NCBI RefSeq assembly: GCF_014084125.1
Contig: NZ_CP048405.1
Coordinates: 1,488,001 to 1,552,000, forward strand
Reading direction: 5' to 3'
Length of the DNA stretch: 64,000 nucleotides
Source of the DNA: Streptacidiphilus sp. PB12-B1b
GTDB taxonomy: Bacteria > Actinomycetota > Actinomycetes > Streptomycetales > Streptomycetaceae
The notes beneath the pieces are model-generated. The model had not been told where the DNA came from, searched no databases, and saw nothing but the letters and a program-made list of their open reading frames with translations. Shown piece after piece: positions 24,260 to 33,533 of this stretch. The position numbers and the translations under genes were made by a program. Positions within the stretch are counted from its first letter, which is position 1. Each line of letters begins with the position of its first letter.

Positions 24260-25453
24260 CTAGGAGGTGGTGAAGACGCTCTCCCGGGCCGTCTCCAGCG
24301 CGGTCTGCAGGGCCCCGGCGACCACCGGGGAGCCCTGCACGGTGCTCAGTGCGAGCCGGGGGCGCGGCACCGCCAGGCCCGTCAACTCGTCCTGCACCAG
24401 GGCGCGCAGGTCCTCGCCGCCGGCCAGCGGGATGTCCCCGCTGAGCAGCACCAGCTCCGGGTCGACCACCGCGACGATCGCGGCCAGCCCGGTGGCGATC
24501 CGCCGGGCCAGCCCGGTCAGGACGGTGGCGTCCCCGGCCCGGGCCGCGGCCACGGCGGCGGTCACCGCCTCCGGCGCGGACCGGGCGCTGATACCGTGCT
24601 CCCGGGCCAGGGCCAGCACCGCGGGCGCCCCGGTGAGCTGCTGGAACCCGCCGGAGTTCTCCCGGCGGACGTTGCGGATCAGCGGCGCGCCCGGCAGCGG
24701 CATGTAGCCGACCTCGCCCGCGCCGCCGGTGTGCCCGCGGTGCAGCCGTCCGGCCAACACCACAGCCGCGCCCACGCCGTCCTCGATCCACAGCAGCACG
24801 AAGTCGGCGACGCCCTTGGCCGCGCCCAGGCGCTGCTCGGCGATGGCGGCGAGGTTGACGTCGTTCTCCACCGCGACCGGTACGCCCAGGTGCTCGGTGA
24901 GCTCCTCCAGCAGCCTGGGGGAGTGCCAGCCGGGGAGGTGCGGCGCATAGCGGAGCTTGCCGGTGCCCGGGTCCAGCGCGCCCGGGGTGCCGATCACGAC
25001 CTGGCGCAGGATGCGCCGCTCCAGGCCGACGACGGCGACGGTGGCGTCCACCGCCTCGCGGACCCGCTCGGCGGTGCCGGTCGCCTGCCGGCCCGGGGTG
25101 TCCACCCGGTGCTCGGCGACGACGGTGCCGGTGATGTCGGCGACGGCGATCCTGATCCGGGAGGCGTTGACGTCCAGCCCGGCGACGAAGGCGGCCTCCG
25201 GGTTGATCTCGTACAGCTGCGCCCCGGGCCCCGGGCGTCCGGCGGTGGTGCCGACCGGGACGACCAGGCCGGCGCTCTCCAGTCGGGCCAGCAGTTGCGA
25301 GGCGGTGGGCTTGGACAGTCCGGTGAGCGCGCCGAGCTGGCTGCGTGAGAGCGGTCCGCGGTCCAGCAGCAGCTCCAGGGCGGCGCGGTCGTTGATGGCG
25401 CGCAGGAGGCTGGGGGTGCCTGGTTGAACCGTGCCCCCGGGGCCGCTGGTCAT
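24260..25453 (-). CDS. ROK-family transcriptional repressor
   Basis: 397 residues from ATG 25453. N-terminal winged HTH (RAALELLLDRGPLSRSQLGALTGLSKPTASQLLARLESAGLV, about 22-62) and a C-terminal ROK sugar-binding domain (VAGLDVNASRIRIAVADITG, VVIGTPGALDPGTG, VENDVNLAAIAEQ, HTGGAGEVGYMPL). It should control the GH4/kinase pair downstream in response to a sugar. The palindrome at 25479-25497 just upstream is the probable autoregulatory operator. The usual zinc Cys cluster of ROK proteins is not evident. Confidence 0.92.
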   Translation of the reverse strand: MTSGPGGTVQPGTPSLLRAINDRAALELLLDRGPLSRSQLGALTGLSKPTASQLLARLESAGLVVPVGTTAGRPGPGAQLYEINPEAAFVAGLDVNASRIRIAVADITGTVVAEHRVDTPGRQATGTAERVREAVDATVAVVGLERRILRQVVIGTPGALDPGTGKLRYAPHLPGWHSPRLLEELTEHLGVPVAVENDVNLAAIAEQRLGAAKGVADFVLLWIEDGVGAAVVLAGRLHRGHTGGAGEVGYMPLPGAPLIRNVRRENSGGFQQLTGAPAVLALAREHGISARSAPEAVTAAVAAARAGDATVLTGLARRIATGLAAIVAVVDPELVLLSGDIPLAGGEDLRALVQDELTGLAVPRPRLALSTVQGSPVVAGALQTALETARESVFTTS

Positions 25454-25478
25454 CTGCCTCGCTCCTCCTGGAGTCACT

Positions 25479-25497
25479 GTTAGGAAACCTTCCTAAC
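25479..25497. promoter_or_regulatory. Palindromic operator upstream of ROK gene
   Basis: GTTAGGAA-ACC-TTCCTAAC, two perfect 8-bp arms, 26 bases before the ROK start. AGGAA...TTCCT cores resemble operators reported for other streptomycete ROK repressors. I found no second copy in front of the GH4 gene. Confidence 0.7.
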
Positions 25498-25667
25498 TTA
25501 TGAACAGGAACGTACGGGCCGGGCGGGGACACTGTCAATGGAACGGACCAACAGGATTGCGTGAACGGCCGTGCCGCGCGAGTGCCCGGGCGGGGGCGAC
25601 CAGGCGGGGGCGACCAGGGCGGGGGCGACCGGCCGGGGACCGGTCACCTGGACGGCGGCGCGCGGGC

Positions 25668-26723
25668 CTAGCGCTTGACGGTCGTGACCGGCTCGTCCTG
25701 CGGCGGTATGGCCGCCGTGGCGCGCGACTGCGCGGACATCGGATCGGCGAGCACCGAGGGCGCGTTGATCTCCGCCACGTCGGAGGCCTTGGCCCGGGGC
25801 GAGGGCAGCGAGGCCGTGCCCACCTGGATCCCGGCCTGGTCCAGCACCAGCTTGATCCGCCGCCGCAGCTCCCGCGCCACCGGCTGGGCCTTGCCCGGCA
25901 TGGTCTTCGCCGACACCTGCACCAGCACCGAGTCGGCCGACAGCGTGTCCACGCCCAGCACCTGCACCGGCTCCCAGAGCTGCTCGCTCCAGGGCTCCTC
26001 CTTGGCCATCTCCTCGGCCGCGTCCAGGATCAGCCGCTCCACCTTGTCCAGGTCCTCGTGGTAGCCGACCGGCACCTCGACCGCCGCCGTCGCCCAGCCC
26101 TGGCTCAGGTTGGCGATCCGCTTCACCTCGCCGTTGCGGATGTACCAGATCTCGCCGTTGGCCCCGCGCAGTTTGGTCACCCGCAGGCCGACCTCCAGCA
26201 CCGTCCCGACGGCCACCCCGGTGTCGATCTGGTCGCCCACGCCGTACTGGTCCTCCAGGATCATGAACACCCCGGAGAGGAAGTCGGTCACCAGGTTGCG
26301 CGCGCCGAAGCCGATGGCCACGCCCGCCACGCCGGCGCTGGCCAGCAGCGGCGCCAGGTTGATGCCCAGCACCGACAGCGCGGTCAGCGCGGCGGTGCTC
26401 ATGATGGCGAACGAGGCGACGCTGCGCAGGACCGAGCCCATCGCCTGGGAGCGCTGCTTGCGCCGCTCGGCGTTCTCCAGCAGGTTGCTCAGCAGCGGAC
26501 CGGGGTGCTCCCGGCGGCCGCCGTGGGCCATCCGGCTCACCATTCGGCTGATCAGCTGCCGGACCGTGGCCCGGATCACCAGCGCGACCACGGTGATGAA
26601 GACGATCTGGAACCCGCCGGTCACCCAGCCCTGCCAGTGGCTGTCCAGGTAGCTGACGGCCTGGCCTGCGGTCTGAGTGGCGTCCGTCAAGGTCGGCGGA
26701 GCGGTGGGATTCTGCGTTGCCAT
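25668..26723 (-). CDS. MscS-type mechanosensitive ion channel
   Basis: 351 residues from ATG 26723. TM segments near 30-55 (GGFQIVFITVVALVIRATV) and 105-130 (SFAIMSTAALTALSVLGI), then the pore-lining helix APLLASAGVAGVAIGFGARNLVTDFLSG, the canonical Gly/Ala-rich MscS TM3. The beta domain (QYGVGDQIDTGVAVGTVLEV, IWYIRNGEVKRIANLSQG) and cytosolic vestibule follow. Protects against hypo-osmotic shock. The C-terminal 40 residues are low-complexity. Monocistronic, divergent from the HNH gene. Confidence 0.93.
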   Translation of the reverse strand: MATQNPTAPPTLTDATQTAGQAVSYLDSHWQGWVTGGFQIVFITVVALVIRATVRQLISRMVSRMAHGGRREHPGPLLSNLLENAERRKQRSQAMGSVLRSVASFAIMSTAALTALSVLGINLAPLLASAGVAGVAIGFGARNLVTDFLSGVFMILEDQYGVGDQIDTGVAVGTVLEVGLRVTKLRGANGEIWYIRNGEVKRIANLSQGWATAAVEVPVGYHEDLDKVERLILDAAEEMAKEEPWSEQLWEPVQVLGVDTLSADSVLVQVSAKTMPGKAQPVARELRRRIKLVLDQAGIQVGTASLPSPRAKASDVAEINAPSVLADPMSAQSRATAAIPPQDEPVTTVKR

Positions 26724-27096
26724 CAGCGCATCGTACCCAGGGAGGAGGTGTCGGACGGCTCGCACAGGCGTCCACCGGACGGCCCCGGGAGGGCCGCGCA
26801 ACCGGCCCGACGTGCGCCGGACGTGCGCGGGGCCGGGGCCGTACGTGCATACGGGCAAGATCCTGGGCATGACTGGTGTGGGGCAGCACACACCGCCGCC
26901 CCTGTTCTCCTGGAATGGTGGCGCGGCGGGGAATCCTGAGGCGACACTGGTGGGGAGATCGCCCGGGGGCCTGCTACCAGAGCGGGCGCCCCCGGCCGGA
27001 CAACCGAAGAATCATGCGTGACCGGCACACCGTCCACCCGGACGGAGTGCTCGTCCCGGCGCGAGCCACGCGCCGTCGGCGGAAAGGGAGGCCATC
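26724..27096. other. Intergenic region between mscS and HNH gene
   Basis: 373 bases between divergent genes. It contains a CATACGGGCAAGAT segment and several GC-rich short inverted repeats, and an unconvincing 50-codon frame from 26871. I cannot place a promoter with confidence; the HNH gene's GGAAAGGGAGG ribosome site is at its right end. Confidence 0.5.
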
Positions 27097-27663
27097 GTGC
27101 CGCATGTCCTGGTCCTCAACGCGTCGTACGAGCCACTCGGCGTCGTCTCGATGCGCCGCGCCCTCGTTCTGGTCCTCGACAAGAAGGCAGTCAGCCTTGA
27201 GGACTCCGGGGTACTGATGCATAGCGCCACCAGCGCCGTCTCGGCGCCGTCCGTCGTCCGACTGACCCGCTTCGTGCGGGTTCCTTTTCGTGGTCCCGTT
27301 CCGCTGACCCGGCGAGCGCTGTTCGCGCGCGACGGTGGCCGGTGCGTGTACTGCGGTGGCGTCGCAACCAGCGTCGACCACGTGGTGCCGCGCAGCAGGG
27401 GCGGCCAGCACCGGTGGGACAACGTGGTGGCGGCCTGCCGCCGCTGCAACCACGTCAAGGCCGACCGCCACCTGGCCGACCTCGGCTGGCGGATGAAGCG
27501 ACCGCCCGCCCCGCCGTCCGGCCTCGCCTGGCGGATCATCGGGACCGGGCACCGCGACCCCCGCTGGCGTCCCTACCTGGAGCCCTACGGCTCCCGGGAG
27601 GAGGTGTCCCACGCCGCCCCGGACGGGCCGCCGTGGGAGGCCCCGACCGAACTCAGCGCCTGA
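27097..27663 (+). CDS. HNH endonuclease-like protein
   Basis: 188 residues from GTG 27097 (AAAGGGAGG upstream). N-terminal domain MPHVLVLNASYEPLGVVSMR..., then RRALFARDGGRCVYCGGVATSVDHVVPRSRGGQHRWDNVVAACRRCNHVKADR, an HNH nuclease finger with CxxC (CVYC, CRRC) and the DHVVPRSRGG motif, and a short C-terminal part. This family is ubiquitous in actinobacteria as a chromosomal solitary gene, with no known target. No restriction or phage gene adjoins. Confidence 0.92.
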   Translation: MPHVLVLNASYEPLGVVSMRRALVLVLDKKAVSLEDSGVLMHSATSAVSAPSVVRLTRFVRVPFRGPVPLTRRALFARDGGRCVYCGGVATSVDHVVPRSRGGQHRWDNVVAACRRCNHVKADRHLADLGWRMKRPPAPPSGLAWRIIGTGHRDPRWRPYLEPYGSREEVSHAAPDGPPWEAPTELSA

Positions 27664-27777
27664 GAGCCCGTGCGGCACCGCACCACCCCGCGGCACTGCT
27701 GACGACGACGCCCTCCGCCCCGCACCAGCGGGCCCGGGGGGCGCCGCGCTGTCAGTCGGCGGCGGCCGCTGCGGATC

Positions 27778-27794
27778 CGAGAGCAGTGCTCTCG
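27778..27794. promoter_or_regulatory. Operator palindrome A upstream of malQ
   Basis: CGAGAGCAGTGCTCTCG, a perfect 17-bp palindrome, repeated identically 63 bases downstream. Likely a binding site for a TetR- or LacI-type dimer; the cognate gene is not in the window. Confidence 0.7.
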
Positions 27795-27840
27795 TCCAAG
27801 AGCGCCGTTTCATGTCCGGTCCATGTCCGGTGCACTGAAA

Positions 27841-27857
27841 CGAGAGCAGTGCTCTCG
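27841..27857. promoter_or_regulatory. Operator palindrome B upstream of malQ
   Basis: Identical to palindrome A. Between them lie CGTTTCA (27806-27812) and TGAAACG (27836-27842), an inverted pair, and a direct repeat CATGTCCGGT at 27811 and 27822. The 335-base gap 27664-27998 holds no gene. Confidence 0.7.
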
Positions 27858-27998
27858 AAGGCGGCGCCCGGAGGAGCCCTGCGGACGATCACTCCAACGG
27901 CCGGTGTCGGAACCCCCCGGGTGCGGGTAGGAGGCACGTCGGGTCAGGAGCACCGCCCGTCCGCGTCCAGCCGCGCCGCAGCGCCGAGGAGCCTTCCC

Positions 27999-30383
27999 GT
28001 GGCCACAGCAGCCCGCCCGTCCGCCTCCCAGCACCTCGCCTCCGACGCGATCAGGGAGCTGGCGCGGGCCCACGGCATCGACACCGCCACGGACTCCCCG
28101 CAGGGACCGGTCGAGGTGCCGACCGGCACGCTGGTCGCGGTGCTGGCCGCGCTGGGCGCCGACGCCTCCACCGAGCAGGCCGCCCGGGACGCCCTGGAGC
28201 GGCACCGCCACACCGAGGCCGCCCGGCTGCTGCCGCGCTGCCTGGTCACCCGCACCGGCCGCCCGCTGGACCTCGGCGCGCGCCACGGCGTGCCCTCCTC
28301 GGCGGAGGTCTGGATCGAACTGGAACACCCCGACGCGTCCCGCTCCGGGCACGACGGCTCCCGGCACGACGGCTCCCGACACGACGCCTCCCGGCACGAC
28401 GACGGGCCCGCCGGGGCGGTGCGCAGCGTCGTCGGCGGGCGGCTGCCGCAGGACCTGCCGGTCGGACGGCACACCCTCTGCGCCCGGCAGCGCGACCGCG
28501 CCTCGGCCGCCCCGCTGATCGTCGCCCCGGCCCGGGTGCCCTGCCCGGACGGGCGCGGCTGGGGCTTCCTCGCCCAGCTGTACTCGGTGCTGTCCCGGCG
28601 CTCCTGGGGCATGGGCGACCTCGGCGACCTGGCCGACCTGGCCCAGTGGGCCGGCCACGCCCACGGCGCCGACTTCGTCCAGGTCAACCCGCTGCATGCG
28701 GGGCGTCCCGGCGAGGGCGGGCACCCGGCCGACCCCTCGCCGTACCGGCCCTCCTCGCGCCGCTTCGCCGACCCGGTGCACCTGCGGATCGAGGCCGTGC
28801 CGGAATTCCCCTATCTGGCCCCCGCCGCCCGCGAGCAGGTGGCCGGGCTGGCCGGGCGCGCGGCCCGGCTGCGCGAGGAGGTGCTCCGGCACGACGGGCT
28901 GATCGACCGGGACGCGGTGTGGGCGCTGAAGCACGAGGCCCTCGGCCTGCTGCACGCCGTCCCCCGCAGCCCCGGCCGGGAGGCCGCGTACCGCGCGTTC
29001 CTGCACCGCGAGGGCCGCCCGCTGGACGACTACGCCACCTGGTGCGCGCTGGCCGAGATCCACGGCCCGGCCTGGCGCAGCTGGCCGGAGGGGCTGCGCG
29101 ACCCGGGCAGCGCCGCCGTCCGGCAGACCGCCGACAGCCCGGGCGTCCGCGAGCGGGTCGAGTTCCACCGCTGGCTGGCCTGGCTGGTGGACGACCAGCT
29201 CGCCGCCGCCGGGGACGCCGCGCGCGGCGCGGGCATGGCCGTCGGCCTGGTCCACGACCTGGCCGTGGGCGTCCACCCCGAGGGCGCGGACGCCTGGGCG
29301 CTCCAGGGATTCCTGGCGGCCGGCATCTCCGTCGGCGCCCCGCCGGACGCCTTCACCTCGCACGGCCAGGACTGGGGCCTGCCGCCGTGGCGCCCGGACG
29401 CCCTGGCCGCCGCCGGCTACGCCCCCTACGCTGACCTGCTGCGCGGCGCGATGCGGCACGCGGGCGCGCTGCGGATCGACCATGTGATGGGCCTGTTCCG
29501 GCTGTGGTGGGTGCCGGAGGGCCGCCCGCCGACCGAGGGCGCGTACGTCAGGTACGACCACGAGGCGATGCTGGGCGTGCTCGCACTGGAGGCGCACCGC
29601 GCCGGGACCGCCGTCATCGGCGAGGACCTGGGCACGGTCGAGCCCGGCGTCCGCGAGGACCTGGCCGAACGCGGCATCCTGGGGACGTCCGTGCTCTGGT
29701 TCGAACGCGACTACGGCGAGGGCAAGGGCGGACCGCTGCCGCCGGAGCGCTGGCGCGAGCAGTGCCTGGCCACGCTCACCACGCACGACCTGCCCAGCAC
29801 CGCCGCCCGGCTCAGCGGCGAGCACGTCGACCTGCGGCACCGGCTGGGGCTGCTCAGCCGCCCGCTGGCGGAGGAGCAGGCCGACGCCGACGCGGACCGC
29901 GAGGAGTGGCTGGGCGAGCTGGCCCGCGAGGGGCTGCTGTCGGTCTCCCCGTACGGCGAGGGCCCGGCCGCCGACGTGAACGGCCCGGAGGAGGCGGCCG
30001 GTCCGACCGGTGCGGACGCCCTGCCCGAGGCGTTCGCCGCCCTGCACCGCTACCTGCTGCGCACGCCGGCGAAGCTGGTCGGCGTGTGGCTGCCGGACGC
30101 GCTGGGCGACCCCCGCCCGCAGAACCTCCCGGGCACCTCCACCGAGTACCCCAACTGGCGGCTCCCGATCGCCGACGCCCAAGGCCGCCCGGTCAGCTTC
30201 GACCAGCTGACGCGATCCCCTCGCACCGCCGCCCTCACCGCCCTCATGAACGCCCTCCCCGCCCACACCCCGGCCCCGGCCGACCCGGGCCCGTCCAGCC
30301 CCGCCCCCGCGACACCCGTCCCCGCCGTCCCCGAGCCCACTCCCGGGCCCGACAGTGCCCCCCGGGCCGACCGAGCCCGGTAA
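27999..30383 (+). CDS. malQ: 4-alpha-glucanotransferase (amylomaltase)
   Basis: 794 residues from GTG 27999 (GAGGAG seven bases upstream). N-terminal extension typical of actinobacterial MalQ (about 1-170) includes a short repeat RSGHDGSRHDGSRHDASRHD. The GH77 core: GFLAQLYSVLSRRSWGMGDL, DFVQVNPLHA, PYRPSSRRFADPVHLRIE, GLVHDLAVGVHPEGAD (nucleophile Asp), LRIDHVMGLFRLWWVPEG, VIGEDLGTVEPGVRE (acid/base Glu) and LTTHDLPSTAARLSG. Transfers maltodextrin units in glycogen/maltose metabolism. A Pro-rich tail follows the catalytic domain. No mal transporter is near; control is probably through the twin palindromes upstream. Confidence 0.95.
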   Translation: MATAARPSASQHLASDAIRELARAHGIDTATDSPQGPVEVPTGTLVAVLAALGADASTEQAARDALERHRHTEAARLLPRCLVTRTGRPLDLGARHGVPSSAEVWIELEHPDASRSGHDGSRHDGSRHDASRHDDGPAGAVRSVVGGRLPQDLPVGRHTLCARQRDRASAAPLIVAPARVPCPDGRGWGFLAQLYSVLSRRSWGMGDLGDLADLAQWAGHAHGADFVQVNPLHAGRPGEGGHPADPSPYRPSSRRFADPVHLRIEAVPEFPYLAPAAREQVAGLAGRAARLREEVLRHDGLIDRDAVWALKHEALGLLHAVPRSPGREAAYRAFLHREGRPLDDYATWCALAEIHGPAWRSWPEGLRDPGSAAVRQTADSPGVRERVEFHRWLAWLVDDQLAAAGDAARGAGMAVGLVHDLAVGVHPEGADAWALQGFLAAGISVGAPPDAFTSHGQDWGLPPWRPDALAAAGYAPYADLLRGAMRHAGALRIDHVMGLFRLWWVPEGRPPTEGAYVRYDHEAMLGVLALEAHRAGTAVIGEDLGTVEPGVREDLAERGILGTSVLWFERDYGEGKGGPLPPERWREQCLATLTTHDLPSTAARLSGEHVDLRHRLGLLSRPLAEEQADADADREEWLGELAREGLLSVSPYGEGPAADVNGPEEAAGPTGADALPEAFAALHRYLLRTPAKLVGVWLPDALGDPRPQNLPGTSTEYPNWRLPIADAQGRPVSFDQLTRSPRTAALTALMNALPAHTPAPADPGPSSPAPATPVPAVPEPTPGPDSAPRADRAR
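28347..28402. repeat. Short tandem repeat inside malQ
   Basis: About 3.5 copies of a 15-bp unit GGCACGACGGCTCCC, giving a repeated (G/R)HDGSR peptide in the N-terminal linker. In-frame and variable in sequence. Confidence 0.7.
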
Positions 30384-30503
30384 AACCGCCCGCACGAGCC
30401 GCGCCCGCACCCCGCCCACCGGGCCGGTGGAAAGTAAAGGGCCACCCAAAGGGGCCACCCCGCCGCGCAGGGCTGCGGACCGGGCCTCTACCGTTGGAGC
30501 GTG

Positions 30504-30728
30504 ATGACTCGAAACTCCCTGCGCGCCGGTTCCGTAGCCGCCGGCACCGCGCTCACGCTGCTTCTCATGACTGCCCCGTCGTTCGCCGCCGCCCCGGCGG
30601 GTGACGTACAGCTGGCGGGCCTCACCGTGGCCGAGTCCCTCGGCCTGTACGTGGGCTGCCCGATCGCGCTCTTCGTCATCATTTCCGGCCTGGTCCTCTT
30701 GCTCACCAAGCCCGACAAGAAGATCTGA
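30504..30728 (+). CDS. Small secreted/membrane protein, unknown function
   Basis: 74 residues from ATG 30504 (GGAG four bases before). A signal-like segment SVAAGTALTLLLMTAPSFAAA, a short outside stretch GDVQLAGLTVAESLGLYVG, and a C-terminal TM helix CPIALFVIISGLVLLLTKPDKK. Likely inserted in the membrane with a Lys-rich cytosolic end. I do not recognise a function; similar small proteins are widespread in streptomycetes. The terminator at 30743 follows. Confidence 0.7.
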   Translation: MTRNSLRAGSVAAGTALTLLLMTAPSFAAAPAGDVQLAGLTVAESLGLYVGCPIALFVIISGLVLLLTKPDKKI

Positions 30729-30742
30729 CCCACGGCACGTCA

Positions 30743-30780
30743 CAGCCCCCGCCGCTCCTCGGGAGGAGCAGCGGGGGCTG
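30743..30780. terminator. Bidirectional terminator
   Basis: CAGCCCCCGC and GCGGGGGCTG arms with inner CTCCTC/GAGGAG pairing, between convergent genes. Confidence 0.75.
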
Positions 30781-30820
30781 CTGTCTGCCTGCGTGCCGCC
30801 GACGGCCGTGCGCGGGACCG

Positions 30821-33421
30821 TCAGCCCCGGGCACCGGCCGCGCGGTCGACCTCCTGCGCGCGCAGCGCCCGCTCCACGCCCGCCCGCGCCTCGACGACCA
30901 TGCGCCGCAGCGCCGGGGCCGGCTCGGCCGAGGCCAGCCAGGCGTCCGTCGCGTCCAGGGTGGCCTGCGTGACCTGCAGCGCCGGGAACAGGCCGACGAT
31001 GATCTGCTGGCCCATCTCGTGCGTGCGCTGCTCGAAGATGCCCTTGATCGCGGCGAAGTACTTGTCCGTCCAACCGGCCAGCAGCTCCCGCTGGTCCGCC
31101 TGGACGAAGCCGACGATCGCCGCCTCCTGGACGGTGTTGGTCAGCCGCTCCTCCTCGACGATCGACGCCCACGCCTCGGCCTTGGCCTCGGCCGTGGGGC
31201 GCGCCGCCCGGCAGGTGGCCGCGTGCTGCTGCCCGGCCGCGGTGTTGTCGCGGTCCAGTTCGGCCATCAGGGTGTCCTCGTCGGCGAGGCCGACCGCGGA
31301 CAGCCGCTCCAGCAGGCTCCAGCGCAGTTCGTCGTCGACGGCCAGGCCGGGGACGGTCACGCTGCCGTCGAGCAGCCCGCCGAGCAGCGCGAGCTGCTCC
31401 TCGGTGCGGGCGACACCGGCGAACGAACGCGCCCACGCCAGCTGGTGGTCGCCTCCGGGCTGGGCCGCGTGCAGCTGCTCCAGGGCGGCGGCCGCGTACT
31501 GCTCCAGCCCCTCGGCGCGCCACTCGGCGGCCACGTACATGTCCAGGGCGGTCTTGGCCTGCCGCTGCAACGACTGGACGACGCCGATGTCGGACTCCCG
31601 GCCGACGCCGCTGAGCACCAGCGTCAGGTAGTCCCGGGCGGCCATCTCGCCGTCGCGGGTCATGTCCCAGGCGGCGGCCCAGCACAGCGCGCGCGGCAGC
31701 GACTCGGTGAAGTCGGCGATGTGCGCGGTGACCGTGGCCAGCGACTCGGCGTCCAGCCGGACCTTGGCGTACGACAGGTCGTCGTCGTTGAGCAGCACCA
31801 CCGCGGGCCGCTTGCGTCCGGCCGGGACCGGCACGGCCGTCAGCTCGCCGTCGACGTCCAGCTCGATCCGGTCGGTGCGCACCAGCGCGCCGCTGCCGTC
31901 CAGGTCGTACAGGCCGACGGCGATGCGGTGCGGGCGCAGCACGGCCTGGCCGACGGCGCCGGCGGGCAGCGCGGGGGCCTCCTGGCGGACGGCGAGCGAG
32001 GTCAGCACGCCGTCGGCGTCCACCTCGATCTCCGGGCGCAGGATGTTGATCCCGGCGGTCTCCAGCCACGCCTTGGACCACGCCTTGAGGTCGCGGCCGG
32101 AGGTCTGCTCCAGCGCGCCCAGCAGGTCGGACAGCCGGGCGTTGCCCCAGGCGTGGCGCTTCATGTACGCCTGCACGCCCGCGAAGAACGCGTCCTGGCC
32201 GACGTACGCCACCAGCTGCTTGAGCACCGAGGCGCCCTTGGCGTAGGTGATGCCGTCGAAGTTGACCTGGACATCCTCCAGGTCGTTGATCTCCGCCATG
32301 ATCGGGTGCGTGGACGGCAGCTGGTCCTGCCGGTACGCCCAGGTCTTCATGGAGTTGGCGAAGGTCGTCCACGCCTGCGGCCAGCGGCTGCCGGGGGCGT
32401 CGGCCTGGCACAGGATGCTGGTGAAGGTGGCGAACGACTCGTTCAGCCACAGGTCGTTCCACCATTCCATGGTGACCAGGTCGCCGAACCACATGTGCGC
32501 CAGCTCGTGCAGGATCGTCTCGGCGCGGGTCTCGTACGCGGCGTCGGTGACCTTGGAGCGGAACACGTACTGGTCGCGGAAGGTGACCGCGCCCGCGTTC
32601 TCCATCGCGCCGGCGTTGAACTCCGGCACGAACAGCTGGTCGTACTTGCTGAACGGGTAGCGGGTGTCGAACTTCTCCTGGAAGTAGTCGAAGCCCTGCC
32701 GGGTGACCTCGAAGATCGCGTCGGCGTCCAGGTAGGAGGCCAGCGAGGCGCGGCAGAAGACGCCGAGCGGCACCCGGCGGCCGTCCCTGGCGTCGACGTA
32801 CTCGTCGTGGACGGACGAGTACGGTCCGGCGATCAGCGCGGTGATGTACGAGGAGATCCGCGGCGTGGGCGCGAACCGGTGCACCTGGGTGCCCAGCACC
32901 TCGCCCTTCTCGGGCTCGGGCGAGGCCTCGTTGCTGACCACCTTCCACCCGGTGGGGGCGGTGACGGTGAACGCGAAGGTCGCCTTGAGGTCGGGCTGCT
33001 CGAAGGTGGCGAACACCCGGCGGGCGTCGGGGACCTCGAACTGGGTGTAGAGGTAGGTCTCCTTGTCGACCGGGTCGACGAACCGGTGCAGGCCCTCACC
33101 GGTGTTGCTGTACGCGCAGTCCGCGACCACGCGCAGCTCGTTCTCGGCGGCCAGCTCGGGCAGCGCGATCCGGCTGTCGGCGAAGACCTCGGTGGGGTCC
33201 AGCGCCGTGCCGTTCAGTACGACCTCGTGCACGGTCGGCGCGATCAGGTCGATGAATGTGGACGCGCCAGGAGTGGACGCTGTGAAGCGGACCACGGTGG
33301 TCGACCGGAACGTCCCGCCCTCGGGGGCGGTGCTCAGGTCCAGCTCGACTGCGTATGCGTCCACGGTGAGGAGCGCGGCCCGGGTACGGGCCTCCTCACG
33401 GGTCAGGTTGGTGCCAGGCAC
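30821..33421 (-). CDS. pepN: Aminopeptidase N (M1 metallopeptidase), paralogue A
   Basis: 866 residues from GTG 33421 (AAGGAG nine bases upstream). M1 hallmarks: GAMENAGAVTF (exopeptidase GAMEN) and ILHELAHMWFGDLVTMEWWNDLWLNESFA (HExxH-x18-E zinc site), about residues 265-320, followed by a long C-terminal ERAP1-like helical domain. Removes N-terminal residues from peptides in the cytosol. A second full-length copy starts 3.4 kb downstream in map order (34260-36866) on the same strand, separated by a hydrolase gene on the other strand. Both appear intact. Confidence 0.96.
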   Translation of the reverse strand: MPGTNLTREEARTRAALLTVDAYAVELDLSTAPEGGTFRSTTVVRFTASTPGASTFIDLIAPTVHEVVLNGTALDPTEVFADSRIALPELAAENELRVVADCAYSNTGEGLHRFVDPVDKETYLYTQFEVPDARRVFATFEQPDLKATFAFTVTAPTGWKVVSNEASPEPEKGEVLGTQVHRFAPTPRISSYITALIAGPYSSVHDEYVDARDGRRVPLGVFCRASLASYLDADAIFEVTRQGFDYFQEKFDTRYPFSKYDQLFVPEFNAGAMENAGAVTFRDQYVFRSKVTDAAYETRAETILHELAHMWFGDLVTMEWWNDLWLNESFATFTSILCQADAPGSRWPQAWTTFANSMKTWAYRQDQLPSTHPIMAEINDLEDVQVNFDGITYAKGASVLKQLVAYVGQDAFFAGVQAYMKRHAWGNARLSDLLGALEQTSGRDLKAWSKAWLETAGINILRPEIEVDADGVLTSLAVRQEAPALPAGAVGQAVLRPHRIAVGLYDLDGSGALVRTDRIELDVDGELTAVPVPAGRKRPAVVLLNDDDLSYAKVRLDAESLATVTAHIADFTESLPRALCWAAAWDMTRDGEMAARDYLTLVLSGVGRESDIGVVQSLQRQAKTALDMYVAAEWRAEGLEQYAAAALEQLHAAQPGGDHQLAWARSFAGVARTEEQLALLGGLLDGSVTVPGLAVDDELRWSLLERLSAVGLADEDTLMAELDRDNTAAGQQHAATCRAARPTAEAKAEAWASIVEEERLTNTVQEAAIVGFVQADQRELLAGWTDKYFAAIKGIFEQRTHEMGQQIIVGLFPALQVTQATLDATDAWLASAEPAPALRRMVVEARAGVERALRAQEVDRAAGARG

Positions 33422-33533
33422 GCTGCGTGACTCCTTCGTCAGGTTCTCTCAGCTTCCCGGCATCCTCCCACGTCGGACGCGTGGCCGAGCAGCCTCCCGG
33501 GAGGCCGGGCCCGGACGGCTTATCGTCTTCCCC

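Noticed and set aside
26871-27023. 50-codon frame MTGVGQHTPPPLFSWNGG before the HNH gene
   Set aside because: No ribosome site and low-complexity end; probably untranslated leader.
27097-27663. HNH gene as part of a restriction or defence island
   Set aside because: It stands alone among housekeeping genes with ordinary codon use; this is a conserved chromosomal family.
27810-32948. 1712-codon minus-strand frame
   Set aside because: It is the antisense of malQ plus another frame of pepN; no domain is recognisable and both underlying genes are certain.
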